Assembly: GCA_022822745.1 (NCBI GenBank)
Contig: JAJEAO010000102.1
Location: forward strand, 1-64,000
Reading direction: 5' to 3'
DNA from: Acidobacteriota bacterium
Lineage (GTDB): Bacteria > Acidobacteriota > Vicinamibacteria > Marinacidobacterales > Marinacidobacteraceae
Length of the DNA: 64,000 nucleotides
In this document: positions 34,766 through 43,133 of the stretch, in pieces
Numbering within the stretch: the first letter of the stretch is position 1
Layout of the letters: each line of letters begins with the position of its first letter
Translations under genes and position numbers: made by a program
The notes under the pieces: generated by a model
What the model saw: the letters and a program-made list of their open reading frames with translations, nothing else
Told to the model about the DNA's origin: nothing
The model's database searches: none

Positions 34766-36331
34766 ATGCCCGACGACGCGCCTTCTCCGCGACGCAACCT
34801 GCCGATCGGACTTCAGACACTTCGCGAGATCCGCGAGGGAGACTTCTACTACGTGGACAAGACCGCCCACGTCGGGCGGCTGGTGGGGAGCGGAAAGAGC
34901 TTCTTCCTCTCCCGGCCGCGGCGATTCGGGAAGAGCCTGCTCCTGGACACGATCAAGGAACTCTTCGAAGGCCGGGAAACGCTCTTTCGCGGTCTCGCGA
35001 TCCACGAGAACCGGGACTGGTCGAAGACGCACCCGGTCGTGCGGCTCAGCTTCGGAAGTGGCAACTTCACCCGACCGTCGGCGGTCGCGGAACGGACTTC
35101 GGAGCAGATCGCCTCCGAGGCAGCGCGGCACGGAGTAGCGCCCGAAGGCCTCACGCCGGAGGGACGGTTCGCCGACCTGCTGCGAGCCCTTCACGAATCG
35201 CGCGGCCGGCGCGTCGTCGTGCTCGTGGACGAGTACGACAAGCCGATCCTCGATGCTCTCCGCACGCCCGAGGCGGCCCGCGCCAACCGCGACTTCCTTC
35301 GCGGTCTCTACTCGGTCATCAAGGACTGCGACGCCGACATCCGCTTCGCCATGCTCACCGGAGTCAGCCGGTTCTCGAAGGTCAACCTGTTCTCCGGCCT
35401 GAACAACCTGCAAGACATCACCCTCGACCCCCGCTACTCGTCCATCTGCGGCTTCACCGAACGGGATCTGGAGACCGTGTTCGCCCCCGAGCTCGTCGGG
35501 CTGGACCTCGAGCAGGTCCGCCACTGGTACAACGGTTACTCGTGGCGCGGCGAGCAGCGCGTGTACAACCCGTTCGATGTGCTCCTGCTGTTCGACCGGC
35601 GCGAGTTCGGGGCGTGGTGGTTCGAGACTGGGACGCCGACGTTCCTGATCGACCTGCTCGCAGGTCGCGGGATGGCGAGCTTCGATCTCGAGGGCATGAT
35701 CGCCGATGACGCCCTCCTCTCGGCGTTCGACGTCGAGGACATCGCACCCGAGGCGCTGCTGTTCCAGACCGGCTACCTGACGATCCACGAATCGGCGTGG
35801 AAGGCAGGCCGGACCTGGTACCGACTCGGCTATCCGAACCGGGAAGTGCGGCAGAGCCTGAACGGCAAGCTCCTCGAACGTCTGACGGGCGGGGGAGGGG
35901 CCGAGACGGCGCGCCGGTTCCGCCTTCACGATCTGCTGGCGACCGCCGATATCCCCGGGCTGGAAGCCGAATTCCGGGCGCTCTTCGCCGGGATCCCCTC
36001 CGAGTGGCATACCCGCAACCGCATCGCCCGCTACGAGGGGTACTACGCCAGCGTCTTCCATGCCTGCCTCGCGGCGATCGGGATGGACTTGCGGGTGGAG
36101 GACAGTTCGGCCGCCGGACGGCTCGACCTCGCCGCGCTTCACGAAGGGCAGGTCTGGCTCTTCGAGTTCAAGGTCGCCGAGCGGGCCACCCCGGGCGCGG
36201 CGCTGGCGCAACTCGAGGAGAAGGGCTACGCGGACAAGTACCGCTCCCGTGGCGAGCCGATCCATCTCGTCGGCGTCGAGTTCAGCGAGGCGACCCGCAA
36301 CCTGACCGCCTTCGAGGCGGCCCGCGCCTGA
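34766..36331 (+). CDS. AAA-ATPase-like / PD-(D/E)XK nuclease-fold protein (DUF1703 type), copy 2
   Basis: 521 residues, paralogue of the protein at 27999-29564 and exactly the same length. The opening LPIGLQTLREIREGDFYYVDKT, P-loop SRPRRFGKSLLLD and VVVLVDEYDKPILD are all present, as is the C-terminal GRLDLAALHEGQVWLFEFKV nuclease core with Asp and Glu-x-Lys. The two differ at many positions, so they are not a recent duplication. Function unknown; mobile or conflict-related roles are often suspected for this family. It follows the peroxiredoxin gene by 45 bases. Confidence 0.9.
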   Translation: MPDDAPSPRRNLPIGLQTLREIREGDFYYVDKTAHVGRLVGSGKSFFLSRPRRFGKSLLLDTIKELFEGRETLFRGLAIHENRDWSKTHPVVRLSFGSGNFTRPSAVAERTSEQIASEAARHGVAPEGLTPEGRFADLLRALHESRGRRVVVLVDEYDKPILDALRTPEAARANRDFLRGLYSVIKDCDADIRFAMLTGVSRFSKVNLFSGLNNLQDITLDPRYSSICGFTERDLETVFAPELVGLDLEQVRHWYNGYSWRGEQRVYNPFDVLLLFDRREFGAWWFETGTPTFLIDLLAGRGMASFDLEGMIADDALLSAFDVEDIAPEALLFQTGYLTIHESAWKAGRTWYRLGYPNREVRQSLNGKLLERLTGGGGAETARRFRLHDLLATADIPGLEAEFRALFAGIPSEWHTRNRIARYEGYYASVFHACLAAIGMDLRVEDSSAAGRLDLAALHEGQVWLFEFKVAERATPGAALAQLEEKGYADKYRSRGEPIHLVGVEFSEATRNLTAFEAARA

Positions 36332-36368
36332 GGTCGAGGCGGAGCGGACCCGTGAGACGCTACGCGCC

Positions 36369-37715
36369 ATGAGCAGCGCGGGGGGCGCGGAGCGCCTCGA
36401 ACGACGGATGGGGCTCCTCGGGGCCTCGGCGACGAACATCATCGGGATGGTCGGGATCGGCCCGTTCCTGACGATCCCGCTCATGGTGACGGCGATGGAC
36501 GGGCCGCACATCCTGTGGGCCTGGCTGCTCGGGGCGCTGCTGTCGCTCGCCGACGGCCTGGTGTACGCCCAGCTCGGGGCGGCGCTCCCGGGAAGCGGCG
36601 GCCCCTACATCTACCTCCGGGAGGCGTTCCGGCCGTTCGGCCTGGGGCGGCTCATGGCGTTCCTGTTCCTGTTCCACATCCTGCTGGTCGCGCCACTCTC
36701 GCTGGCCGGAGGAGCCGTCGGCTTCAGCGACTACCTCGGCTACTACCTCCCGGCGATGAGCGGCTGGTCCCACGACCTGGCCGCGGCGGGCGTCTGCCTG
36801 CTCGTCCTGTTCCTGCTGTACCGGAACATCGAATCGGTGGAGCGCCTCTCGAAGGCGATGCTCGCGCTCGTCCTCGCGACGACCGGGTGGGTCATCGTGG
36901 CCGGGCTCCTCCACTCCCCCGCCCTTCCGGCGATCACGCCGCCGAGCGGGTGGGACGCTGGCTTCCTGCCGACGCTCGGCGCCGCCGGCGTGATCGCGAT
37001 GTACAGCTTCGGGGGCTACAACCAGGTCTGCAACATCGCCGGAGAGGTGAAGAACCCGTCGAAGACCATCCCGCGCTCGATCCTGCTCTCGATCGGAGTC
37101 GTCGCGCTGCTCTACGTCGGGATGAGCACGGTGATGCTGGCGGCGATTCCGTGGGAGGAAGCGGGCCGGAGCACCACGCTGGCTTCGATCTTCGTCGCCC
37201 GCACCGTCGAGGATCCGGCGCTCGCGCGCATGGCGGGGTCGGTGATCACCGCGCTCATCCTGTTCGTCGCCGTTGCCTCCGTTTTCGCCTTCGCCCTCGG
37301 CTACTCCCGGATGCCCTGGGCCGCCGCCCGCGACGGCCAGTTCTTCGCCATCTTCGGGCGCATCCATCCGAAGCGGGGCTTTCCGCACGTCTCGCTCGTG
37401 TGGCTCATCCTCGCCGCGATCCCGTTCTGCTTCTTCAGCCTGGGACAGCTCGTGAACTGGCTGATGCAGGTGCAGATCCTGCTGCGCTTCGCGTGGCAGT
37501 GCGTTGCAGTCCTGCTCATCGCGCGCTACCGCAAGGACATCCCCCAGCCGTTCCGGATGTGGCTCTATCCGATCCCGGCGCTGCTTTCGCTCGCGCTCTG
37601 GATCTGGTTGTTCTTGACCGGGCCGGTTTCCGGAGTCTGGTTCTCGCTGGGGTTCCTCGGACTCGGCCTCGCCGCCTACGCAGTGTTCCGCCGAACGCGC
37701 GCCACCGCCACCTGA
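36369..37715 (+). CDS. APC family amino acid/amine permease
   Basis: 448 residues with about 12 hydrophobic helices. The first helix carries the APC unwound motif (ATNIIGMVGIGPFLTIPL), followed by GALLSLADGLVYAQLGAALPGSGGPYIYLREAF and FGGYNQVCNIAGEVKNPSKTIPRSI, both typical of amino acid permeases of the APA group. It would import an amino acid or polyamine by cation or substrate exchange; the substrate is not predictable. It begins 37 bases after the preceding nuclease-like gene. Complete. Confidence 0.9.
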   Translation: MSSAGGAERLERRMGLLGASATNIIGMVGIGPFLTIPLMVTAMDGPHILWAWLLGALLSLADGLVYAQLGAALPGSGGPYIYLREAFRPFGLGRLMAFLFLFHILLVAPLSLAGGAVGFSDYLGYYLPAMSGWSHDLAAAGVCLLVLFLLYRNIESVERLSKAMLALVLATTGWVIVAGLLHSPALPAITPPSGWDAGFLPTLGAAGVIAMYSFGGYNQVCNIAGEVKNPSKTIPRSILLSIGVVALLYVGMSTVMLAAIPWEEAGRSTTLASIFVARTVEDPALARMAGSVITALILFVAVASVFAFALGYSRMPWAAARDGQFFAIFGRIHPKRGFPHVSLVWLILAAIPFCFFSLGQLVNWLMQVQILLRFAWQCVAVLLIARYRKDIPQPFRMWLYPIPALLSLALWIWLFLTGPVSGVWFSLGFLGLGLAAYAVFRRTRATAT

Positions 37716-37733
37716 CGCGATCTCCGCCCGAAC

Positions 37734-38237
37734 CTACCGAGGGTGACGGATTCGCGCTGCCTGTCTCTGCGCACGATCGGACACCACGAAAACGGCGGCG
37801 AGAATGTCCCCTAGATCGCGCACGGCCCGGAAATGATCATGGACCTGACGCACCGTGAGATCAGTTCTCTCTCCATGCGCGATTCGATTCCTCTGCTGGA
37901 CAATGCTGGTGATACTGTCCAACATCGGTTGCCCTGCACGCTCCCTGAACCGCTTCTTCCACTCGTCATTGAAGTCCCCGAGCACCCCGCACATCTTGCT
38001 GACCCTTGGATTCCGTACGCGATCCATCTGGTTTCGCACGTAGTTCGCCGTTGCGGGATCCGAGCCTCCCCTCGCGAACTCCGCGACGCGAGCCCGGAAG
38101 ACATGCTCCAGATAAGCGCAGGTCCAGATCGTCATGATCTCGGCCAGCCAAGCCTCCTGCTCTGAATCCATACCTGCTTCTTGCGCCGCATTGCAGGCCG
38201 CCTCGATCTTGCCGCAAAGGGCCGACTCACGGTTCAT
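37734..38237 (-). CDS. HEPN-domain protein (RiboL-PSP-HEPN type)
   Basis: 167 residues, all-helical by appearance. It contains the HEPN RNase signature Rx4H as RNRIAH (Arg-116, His-121), within QQRNRIAHGERTDLT. The N-terminal helices (WLAEIMTIWTCAYLEHVFRARV) fit the RiboL-PSP-HEPN group. HEPN proteins of this kind are often ribonucleases in toxin-antitoxin or antiphage modules. Its ATG overlaps the stop of the DUF262 gene (ATGA, 38234-38237), so the two form a two-gene unit. Codon use is less GC-rich than the surrounding metabolic genes. Confidence 0.78.
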   Translation of the reverse strand: MNRESALCGKIEAACNAAQEAGMDSEQEAWLAEIMTIWTCAYLEHVFRARVAEFARGGSDPATANYVRNQMDRVRNPRVSKMCGVLGDFNDEWKKRFRERAGQPMLDSITSIVQQRNRIAHGERTDLTVRQVHDHFRAVRDLGDILAAVFVVSDRAQRQAARIRHPR

Positions 38238-39367
38238 CGCACCGTAGCAAAGGACTCTACGGCAATGTCAATTCGTTCCTGCAGCCTGTCCCGATGAGTC
38301 GTCGAGCCCTGGTAGAGCTCTCTATCCTCCAGGCTCTCCATCATCACTCGGCATGCCTTGTGAAGTCCTGCTTCGTCCTCGATCGGACCTCGAGCGAGGC
38401 GATGTGAGACTCCGAGCAGCACCGCTTCCGCGACGGCAACGTTGAGCGCGCGCCTTGGACGAAACGATTCCCGAGTCAGCACACGATTCACGACGTCGAC
38501 GGTCTCTCTGAACAGGGAGCTCATCCGATTCGCTTCTTCCTCATTCAGGTTTCGGTGACGCGCCATGAAGCGGTTCAGGAAGCGCTTCATCGGGCGCTCA
38601 TAATCGTCGCGACAGTCGTGGAGCGCGAGGAACCGCAGGATGGTCTCCTGGTCCTTCTTGCGGCTGTGAGTCTGTCCGAACAGGTCTCGCCAGTTCGTAT
38701 CCTCGTTCAGAACACTCAATAGATGAACGAAACGCCCCCGATAGACACAGGTTCTCACTTCCTGTGCTTGAAGCGCAGTCCCTCCAGTGTTCAGCCGCTG
38801 GAACACCTCGTACACCGAAGTTCGATCATCTGACGGCTCGATCTGCTGAAAGATCGTGGCGTGAATTATGGCATCCTCAAGCGCCCGTCTCTCCACCGAA
38901 AAGAGCCCGTCCCATGTCCGCCCCTGAAGATCCTTCGTGACGCCGGTGAGGCGAAACGGCTTTCCTCTCAGGATGCCGCGCTGGAAGAACTCCAGACTTC
39001 GAAGCCGCTGTTGACCGTCCACGACCATGAGCTTCCTCGTATCGGGTTCCCGAAACAGGAAGAAACCGGGGACCGGAAGATCGAGGATCAGGGACTCGAT
39101 GAATCGCGAGGCCTGCGTCTTCGTCCATACAAAGTCGCGCTGGAACTCGGGAATGAACATATCGCCACGATCAAGCCGCTTCAGGTAACCGTCCACCGAG
39201 AAATCGGCACCGTAACTCGTGATGTTGTATCCCACCTGCGGATCCAGTGCTTCATCGTCGTCCCGAGGATCCTCGATCTCTTCATCCGATTCGAGCGGCG
39301 CTGAAACCGCGGCTTCCGGCGGTGCGCCACCCAGGCCATCGGCGATCGGGGAGCGGTCGGGCATCAT
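38234..39367 (-). CDS. DUF262 (GmrS/ParB-like) protein
   Basis: 377 residues. An acidic N-terminus (about 1-45) is followed by DUF262 hallmarks: FIPEFQRDFVWT (71-82), MVVDGQQRLRSL (114-125) and VFQRLNTGGTALQAQEVR (about 185-200). The DGQQR loop is the nucleotide-handling motif shared with ParB-like folds. There is no DUF1524 HNH domain at the C-terminus, unlike full GmrSD enzymes; instead the next gene is a HEPN protein. An antiphage or toxin-antitoxin role is likely by analogy but unproven. Start ATG 39367 (or the next codon, also ATG) after AGGAGG. Confidence 0.85.
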   Translation of the reverse strand: MMPDRSPIADGLGGAPPEAAVSAPLESDEEIEDPRDDDEALDPQVGYNITSYGADFSVDGYLKRLDRGDMFIPEFQRDFVWTKTQASRFIESLILDLPVPGFFLFREPDTRKLMVVDGQQRLRSLEFFQRGILRGKPFRLTGVTKDLQGRTWDGLFSVERRALEDAIIHATIFQQIEPSDDRTSVYEVFQRLNTGGTALQAQEVRTCVYRGRFVHLLSVLNEDTNWRDLFGQTHSRKKDQETILRFLALHDCRDDYERPMKRFLNRFMARHRNLNEEEANRMSSLFRETVDVVNRVLTRESFRPRRALNVAVAEAVLLGVSHRLARGPIEDEAGLHKACRVMMESLEDRELYQGSTTHRDRLQERIDIAVESFATVR

Positions 39368-39409
39368 GAACCTCCTGTCGGCGCGATCCCCTCAGAGGCG
39401 CTCGACGGA

Positions 39410-39438
39410 CGGCAGTATAGGTACGCCCGGGACTGCCG
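39410..39438. promoter_or_regulatory. Inverted repeat overlapping likely DUF262 promoter
   Basis: CGGCAGT (39410-39416) and ACTGCCG (39432-39438) form a perfect 7-base inverted repeat with a 15-base spacer. On the minus strand the element includes TATACT, a good -10 match, about 45 bases upstream of the DUF262 start. It could be an operator for autoregulation of the DUF262-HEPN pair. The rest of the 109-base divergent gap serves the oxidoreductase gene. Confidence 0.35.
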
Positions 39439-39476
39439 ATCCGACCGGTGCGCCGCGCCTGCTACCGTGGGCCTCC

Positions 39477-40562
39477 ATGGCAGACAGCAGCGGTCAAGAC
39501 TTGCGGACGGTCGGGTTCGGGCTCATCGGGACGGGCATGTCCGGCGGGTTCGTCGCTTCGGAACTGCGGTTCGTGGAGGGCGCCTCGCTGGTCTCGGTGT
39601 GCTCGCGCAATCCGGAGCGCGCCGCGGCGTTCGCATCGAAGCACGGCGCCCGGCGCTGGACCACGGACTACCGCGAACTCGCGCGGGATCGGGAGGTGGA
39701 CGTGGTCTGCGTCCTCGCGCCCACCGGACTCCACGCCGGGATGACGATCGCGGCGGCGGAGGCCGGGAAGCACGCGCTGGTCGAGAAACCGCTCGAGGCG
39801 AATCTCGAGGCGGCGCACCGGATGATCCGCGCATGTCGCGCGGCCGATGTGCGGCTCGGGGTGATCTTCCAGATGCGGTTCGGCCGGGTCGCCCGCGAAC
39901 TCGGAACGCTGCTCCGCCACGGGGGTCTCGGCGAGATCTACCTGGCCGATGCGGTGGACAAGTCGAGCCGGACCGCCGCCTACTACGCGAGCGCGGCCTG
40001 GCGGGGGACCGAGGCGCTCGAAGGCGGCGGCTGTCTGATGACACAGGCCATCCACATCGTGGATCTGCTGCAGCACCTCGTCGGACCGGTCGCTTCCGTG
40101 ACCGGCCGGATCGCGACGAAACGCCACGCCATCGAGGTCGAGGACACCGCGGTGGCGCTCCTCCGATTCGAGAGCGGCGCGCTCGGGACCGTGACGAGCA
40201 CGACGTCGATCCGCCCCGCGCTGCTCTCCCGGCTCGAGATCCACGGCGAGCGGGGCACCGTGGTGGCGAACGCGCAGTACGACCGCTTCCTCGTATGGGA
40301 CGTGGACGGCGTCCCCGGTCCCTCCGGCCTCCCCGAGACGACGGACTGGGTGGACACCGACGACCCGTGGGCCTACCCGCAGACGCGCCACCGGATCCAG
40401 CTCCGGGACATGGCCGACGCGGTCAGGACGGGACGCGACCCGGTGCTCACCGGCGAGGAAGCGCTGCGATCGCTGCGGGTCGTTCAGGCGATCCGATGCT
40501 CCTCCCGCCTCGGCCGCGAGGTGTCCCTCGCCGAGTCACTCCCGGGCGAGAACTCCACCTGA
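39477..40562 (+). CDS. Gfo/Idh/MocA family oxidoreductase
   Basis: 361 residues. The N-terminal Rossmann NAD(P) motif is GFGLIGTGMSGGF (about 13-25). Then come VVCVLAPTGLHAGM and the family's catalytic EKPLEA (Lys) at about 104. The C-terminal alpha/beta domain contains GGGCLMTQAIHIVDLLQHLVG, with the conserved His. It is probably a sugar or polyol dehydrogenase; substrate unknown. Start ATG 39477, although the frame stays open upstream. Confidence 0.9.
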   Translation: MADSSGQDLRTVGFGLIGTGMSGGFVASELRFVEGASLVSVCSRNPERAAAFASKHGARRWTTDYRELARDREVDVVCVLAPTGLHAGMTIAAAEAGKHALVEKPLEANLEAAHRMIRACRAADVRLGVIFQMRFGRVARELGTLLRHGGLGEIYLADAVDKSSRTAAYYASAAWRGTEALEGGGCLMTQAIHIVDLLQHLVGPVASVTGRIATKRHAIEVEDTAVALLRFESGALGTVTSTTSIRPALLSRLEIHGERGTVVANAQYDRFLVWDVDGVPGPSGLPETTDWVDTDDPWAYPQTRHRIQLRDMADAVRTGRDPVLTGEEALRSLRVVQAIRCSSRLGREVSLAESLPGENST

Positions 40563-40593
40563 GGTCGAGGGGCCGGACCCGGACGGAGCGCGG

Positions 40594-41934
40594 TCAGGCG
40601 AGGCGGCGGACCACCGGGACCGACCAGCGGTAGAGAGCGACCAGATCCACGAAGCGGGAGATGAGGACCGCCCACGAGGCGGCGAAGACGCCGATCATCC
40701 CCCACGGCTCGATCATCAGCCACAGGATGGCGGCGACCGCCCCCGTCTCGATGATGCCCGCCCAGGTGATCGCGCGGGTCTCCCCGGCCCACACCAGCAG
40801 CGCCCGGAAGTAGGCGAGCAGCACCGACGCCAGCGGCATCACGATGAGCACCTGAAACGCCACGACGGACAGCTCCACGAGGCCGCCCTCGAGTCCGTTC
40901 ACCCCCCCGAACCAGAGACCGGAGAGAGGGGTGAAGGCGAGAAGCCCCTGAGCCGCGCTCGCGACCAGCCCGAGCGCGACCGCGAACCGCACCAGGGGGC
41001 GGAGGCGCTCGCGGGTTCCATCCATCGTGGCGATCGCGACCTCCTGGAACGAGAGCCCCATGCTCCGGAAGACGAAGGACAGCGCCGCCACGACGGGATA
41101 GGTGGCCAGGGATTCGAGAGCCAGGCGCGAGTGACCGAGGAACAGGTTCACCAGCGGGTGGATGGCGAGGGCGACGACCGAGCTGACGAGCAGCGGGATG
41201 TAGAAGTGGAGGATCTGCCCCGTGGTGAGCGGGTCGCCTTCGTGGGGCGTCGCCTCCACCCGCCGGACTCCGGCCGCGACCATCGCCCGGGTGGCGACGG
41301 CCTCGGCGAGAACCGCCACGGAGAGCGCCGCGGAACCCACCAGCGCCCCCGGGATCTCGGCCCGGTAGAGCGCCAGCGCCGTGATCGCCATCCCGGTGAA
41401 GCGGACCAGCGTCCCGTAGGCGACCCGCCGGGTGTGGCCCTCGCGGATGAGAATGCCCTGGTAGAAGCGCCGGTACCCGATCGCCGCCGGCCACGGGATC
41501 AGCACGACGAGCGCCCACCGGCTGAGCTCGGCCACTTCCGGCTCGAGCTGCATGAGATCCCGGGCCACCCACGGGTAGAGCGGCGACAGGACCGCGACGA
41601 CGACGAGCGCCGTGATCCCCAGGTTCAGCGCCGCCCCGAAACGCCGCAGCGCGTGGAACGCCTGCCGGTCCGAACACAGCGCGGTCGAAGCGCTGAGCAG
41701 CATGATGATCGGCGACTCGATGATGAGCGCGAACGCGAACGCCACCCCGTAGGAGGCGAGGTTCACCGTGGCGTCGGGTAGCCGGCCCACGAGGACGGCG
41801 ATCAGCAGCCCCTCCATGGACATCATGAACCAGGTCGCCGCCATGGGCAGCCACATCCGGAGGATCCGTCCGTAGCCGAGCGGGCCCGACGCCACCGGGG
41901 CGATCCGGGCGCCGGTCTTCGGTCGCGCCGTCAT
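40594..41934 (-). CDS. MATE/Wzx-like multi-helix membrane transporter
   Basis: 446 residues with about 12 hydrophobic helices, beginning ILRMWLPMAATWFMMSMEGL, where MATE and Wzx-like flippases have their first helix. The two halves look alike, as expected for the MOP superfamily. No soluble domain. The ATG shares one base with the hemW stop (TGATG, 41932-41936), so it is the last gene of a long overlapping run. Efflux of drugs or lipid-linked precursors is possible; assignment beyond the superfamily is uncertain. Confidence 0.7.
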   Translation of the reverse strand: MTARPKTGARIAPVASGPLGYGRILRMWLPMAATWFMMSMEGLLIAVLVGRLPDATVNLASYGVAFAFALIIESPIIMLLSASTALCSDRQAFHALRRFGAALNLGITALVVVAVLSPLYPWVARDLMQLEPEVAELSRWALVVLIPWPAAIGYRRFYQGILIREGHTRRVAYGTLVRFTGMAITALALYRAEIPGALVGSAALSVAVLAEAVATRAMVAAGVRRVEATPHEGDPLTTGQILHFYIPLLVSSVVALAIHPLVNLFLGHSRLALESLATYPVVAALSFVFRSMGLSFQEVAIATMDGTRERLRPLVRFAVALGLVASAAQGLLAFTPLSGLWFGGVNGLEGGLVELSVVAFQVLIVMPLASVLLAYFRALLVWAGETRAITWAGIIETGAVAAILWLMIEPWGMIGVFAASWAVLISRFVDLVALYRWSVPVVRRLA

Positions 41935-43133
41935 CAGGCGGCCGCGGCCCGTTCGTCCGCCACCAGACCGAGGTCCACTTCGCGGGCGAGGGCGTCGCCC
42001 ACGGCGAGACCGTCGAGCGTCGGCGCCAGCCGACCACCCCCGGTCCGGACCAGTCCCGACGCCTCCCAGCGACGGAACCGGTCCCGATTCGCCGCAACGA
42101 CCGCGTCGCCCCACGCCGCGGCGAAGGCGTCGAGATCCAGTCCGGCGACGGTCCGGAGCCCGAGGAACACCGTCTCGAGCGCTCGCTCGCGGGCGGTGAG
42201 CACCTCCGCGCCCTCGACGGGGAGCTCGCCGCGAAGCACGGCGTCCCGCCAGGGCGCGATCGTCCGGTGGTTCCAGCTTCGCGCCCGGCGGTCCGGATCG
42301 AAGGAGTGGGCCGACGGACCCAGCCCGAGGTAGGCGGCGCCGGTCCAGTACTTGGGGTTGTGGGGCGACCGGTCCCGTTTCGAGCGGGCGAAGCTGGAGG
42401 CCTCGTAGGCGACGAAGCCGACCCCGGCCAGCGTCTCGTGGACCGAGCGGAAGAGAGCTGCGGTCTCCGCGGAGATCAGGCGCTCCCCGGCGGCGGCGCG
42501 GCGCCCGAAGGGCGTTCCGGCCTCGATCGTGAGCTCATAGACCGAGAGATGCGTCAGGCCGGACAGCCCGGCGGCGGCTTCGAGTTCGGCCTCGAGCGCG
42601 GCGGAAGACTGAGCCGCGTCGCCGTAGATCAGATCCATGGAACGCCAGGGAATCCCGGCGTCGAGCAGCATCGCCGCGGCGCGGCGGACGTCGTCCGGCG
42701 AGTGGAGCCGGCCGAGGAACCGCAGCCGGTCGCGGTCGAGGGACTGCGCTCCGAGGCTGACCCCGGAGACCCCGGCCGCCGCCCACGCCCGCGCGAGTCC
42801 CTCGTCCCGGACCAGATCCTCGGGATTCGCTTCGAGGATCACGAACGGGGCCGGCGCGGCGAGACCGGCGGCAACGAGCGACGCGACGAGTTCGCGGACC
42901 GCGTCCGGGGGGAGCAGGGACGGCGTTCCGCCCCCGAAATAGACCGTGTCCGCGCCGAGCGGCGCCGCCCGGAGGGCGATCTCGGCGAGGAGCGCCGTGC
43001 GGTACCGGGCGGTGCGCTCGCTGCCGCGCCGCCCGCGCGGCGTCACCGCGAAGTCGCAGTAGGGACAGATCCGCCGGCAGAACGGGACATGGACATAGAT
43101 CCCCGGATCGCCCCGGTCCGGGGAGCCCCTCAC
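41934..43133 (-). CDS. hemW: HemW-like radical SAM heme chaperone
   Basis: 399 residues. The radical SAM cluster motif CRRICPYCDF sits in YVHVPFCRRICPYCDF near the N-terminus, followed by TVYFGGGTPSLLP, LEANPEDL and GVSLGAQSLDRDRLRFLGR. These are the HemW set, once called oxygen-independent coproporphyrinogen III oxidase-like. HemW inserts heme into respiratory proteins. The start GTG 43133 overlaps the lepA stop (GTGA), matching the common lepA-hemW gene order. Confidence 0.92.
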   Translation of the reverse strand: MRGSPDRGDPGIYVHVPFCRRICPYCDFAVTPRGRRGSERTARYRTALLAEIALRAAPLGADTVYFGGGTPSLLPPDAVRELVASLVAAGLAAPAPFVILEANPEDLVRDEGLARAWAAAGVSGVSLGAQSLDRDRLRFLGRLHSPDDVRRAAAMLLDAGIPWRSMDLIYGDAAQSSAALEAELEAAAGLSGLTHLSVYELTIEAGTPFGRRAAAGERLISAETAALFRSVHETLAGVGFVAYEASSFARSKRDRSPHNPKYWTGAAYLGLGPSAHSFDPDRRARSWNHRTIAPWRDAVLRGELPVEGAEVLTARERALETVFLGLRTVAGLDLDAFAAAWGDAVVAANRDRFRRWEASGLVRTGGGRLAPTLDGLAVGDALAREVDLGLVADERAAAA

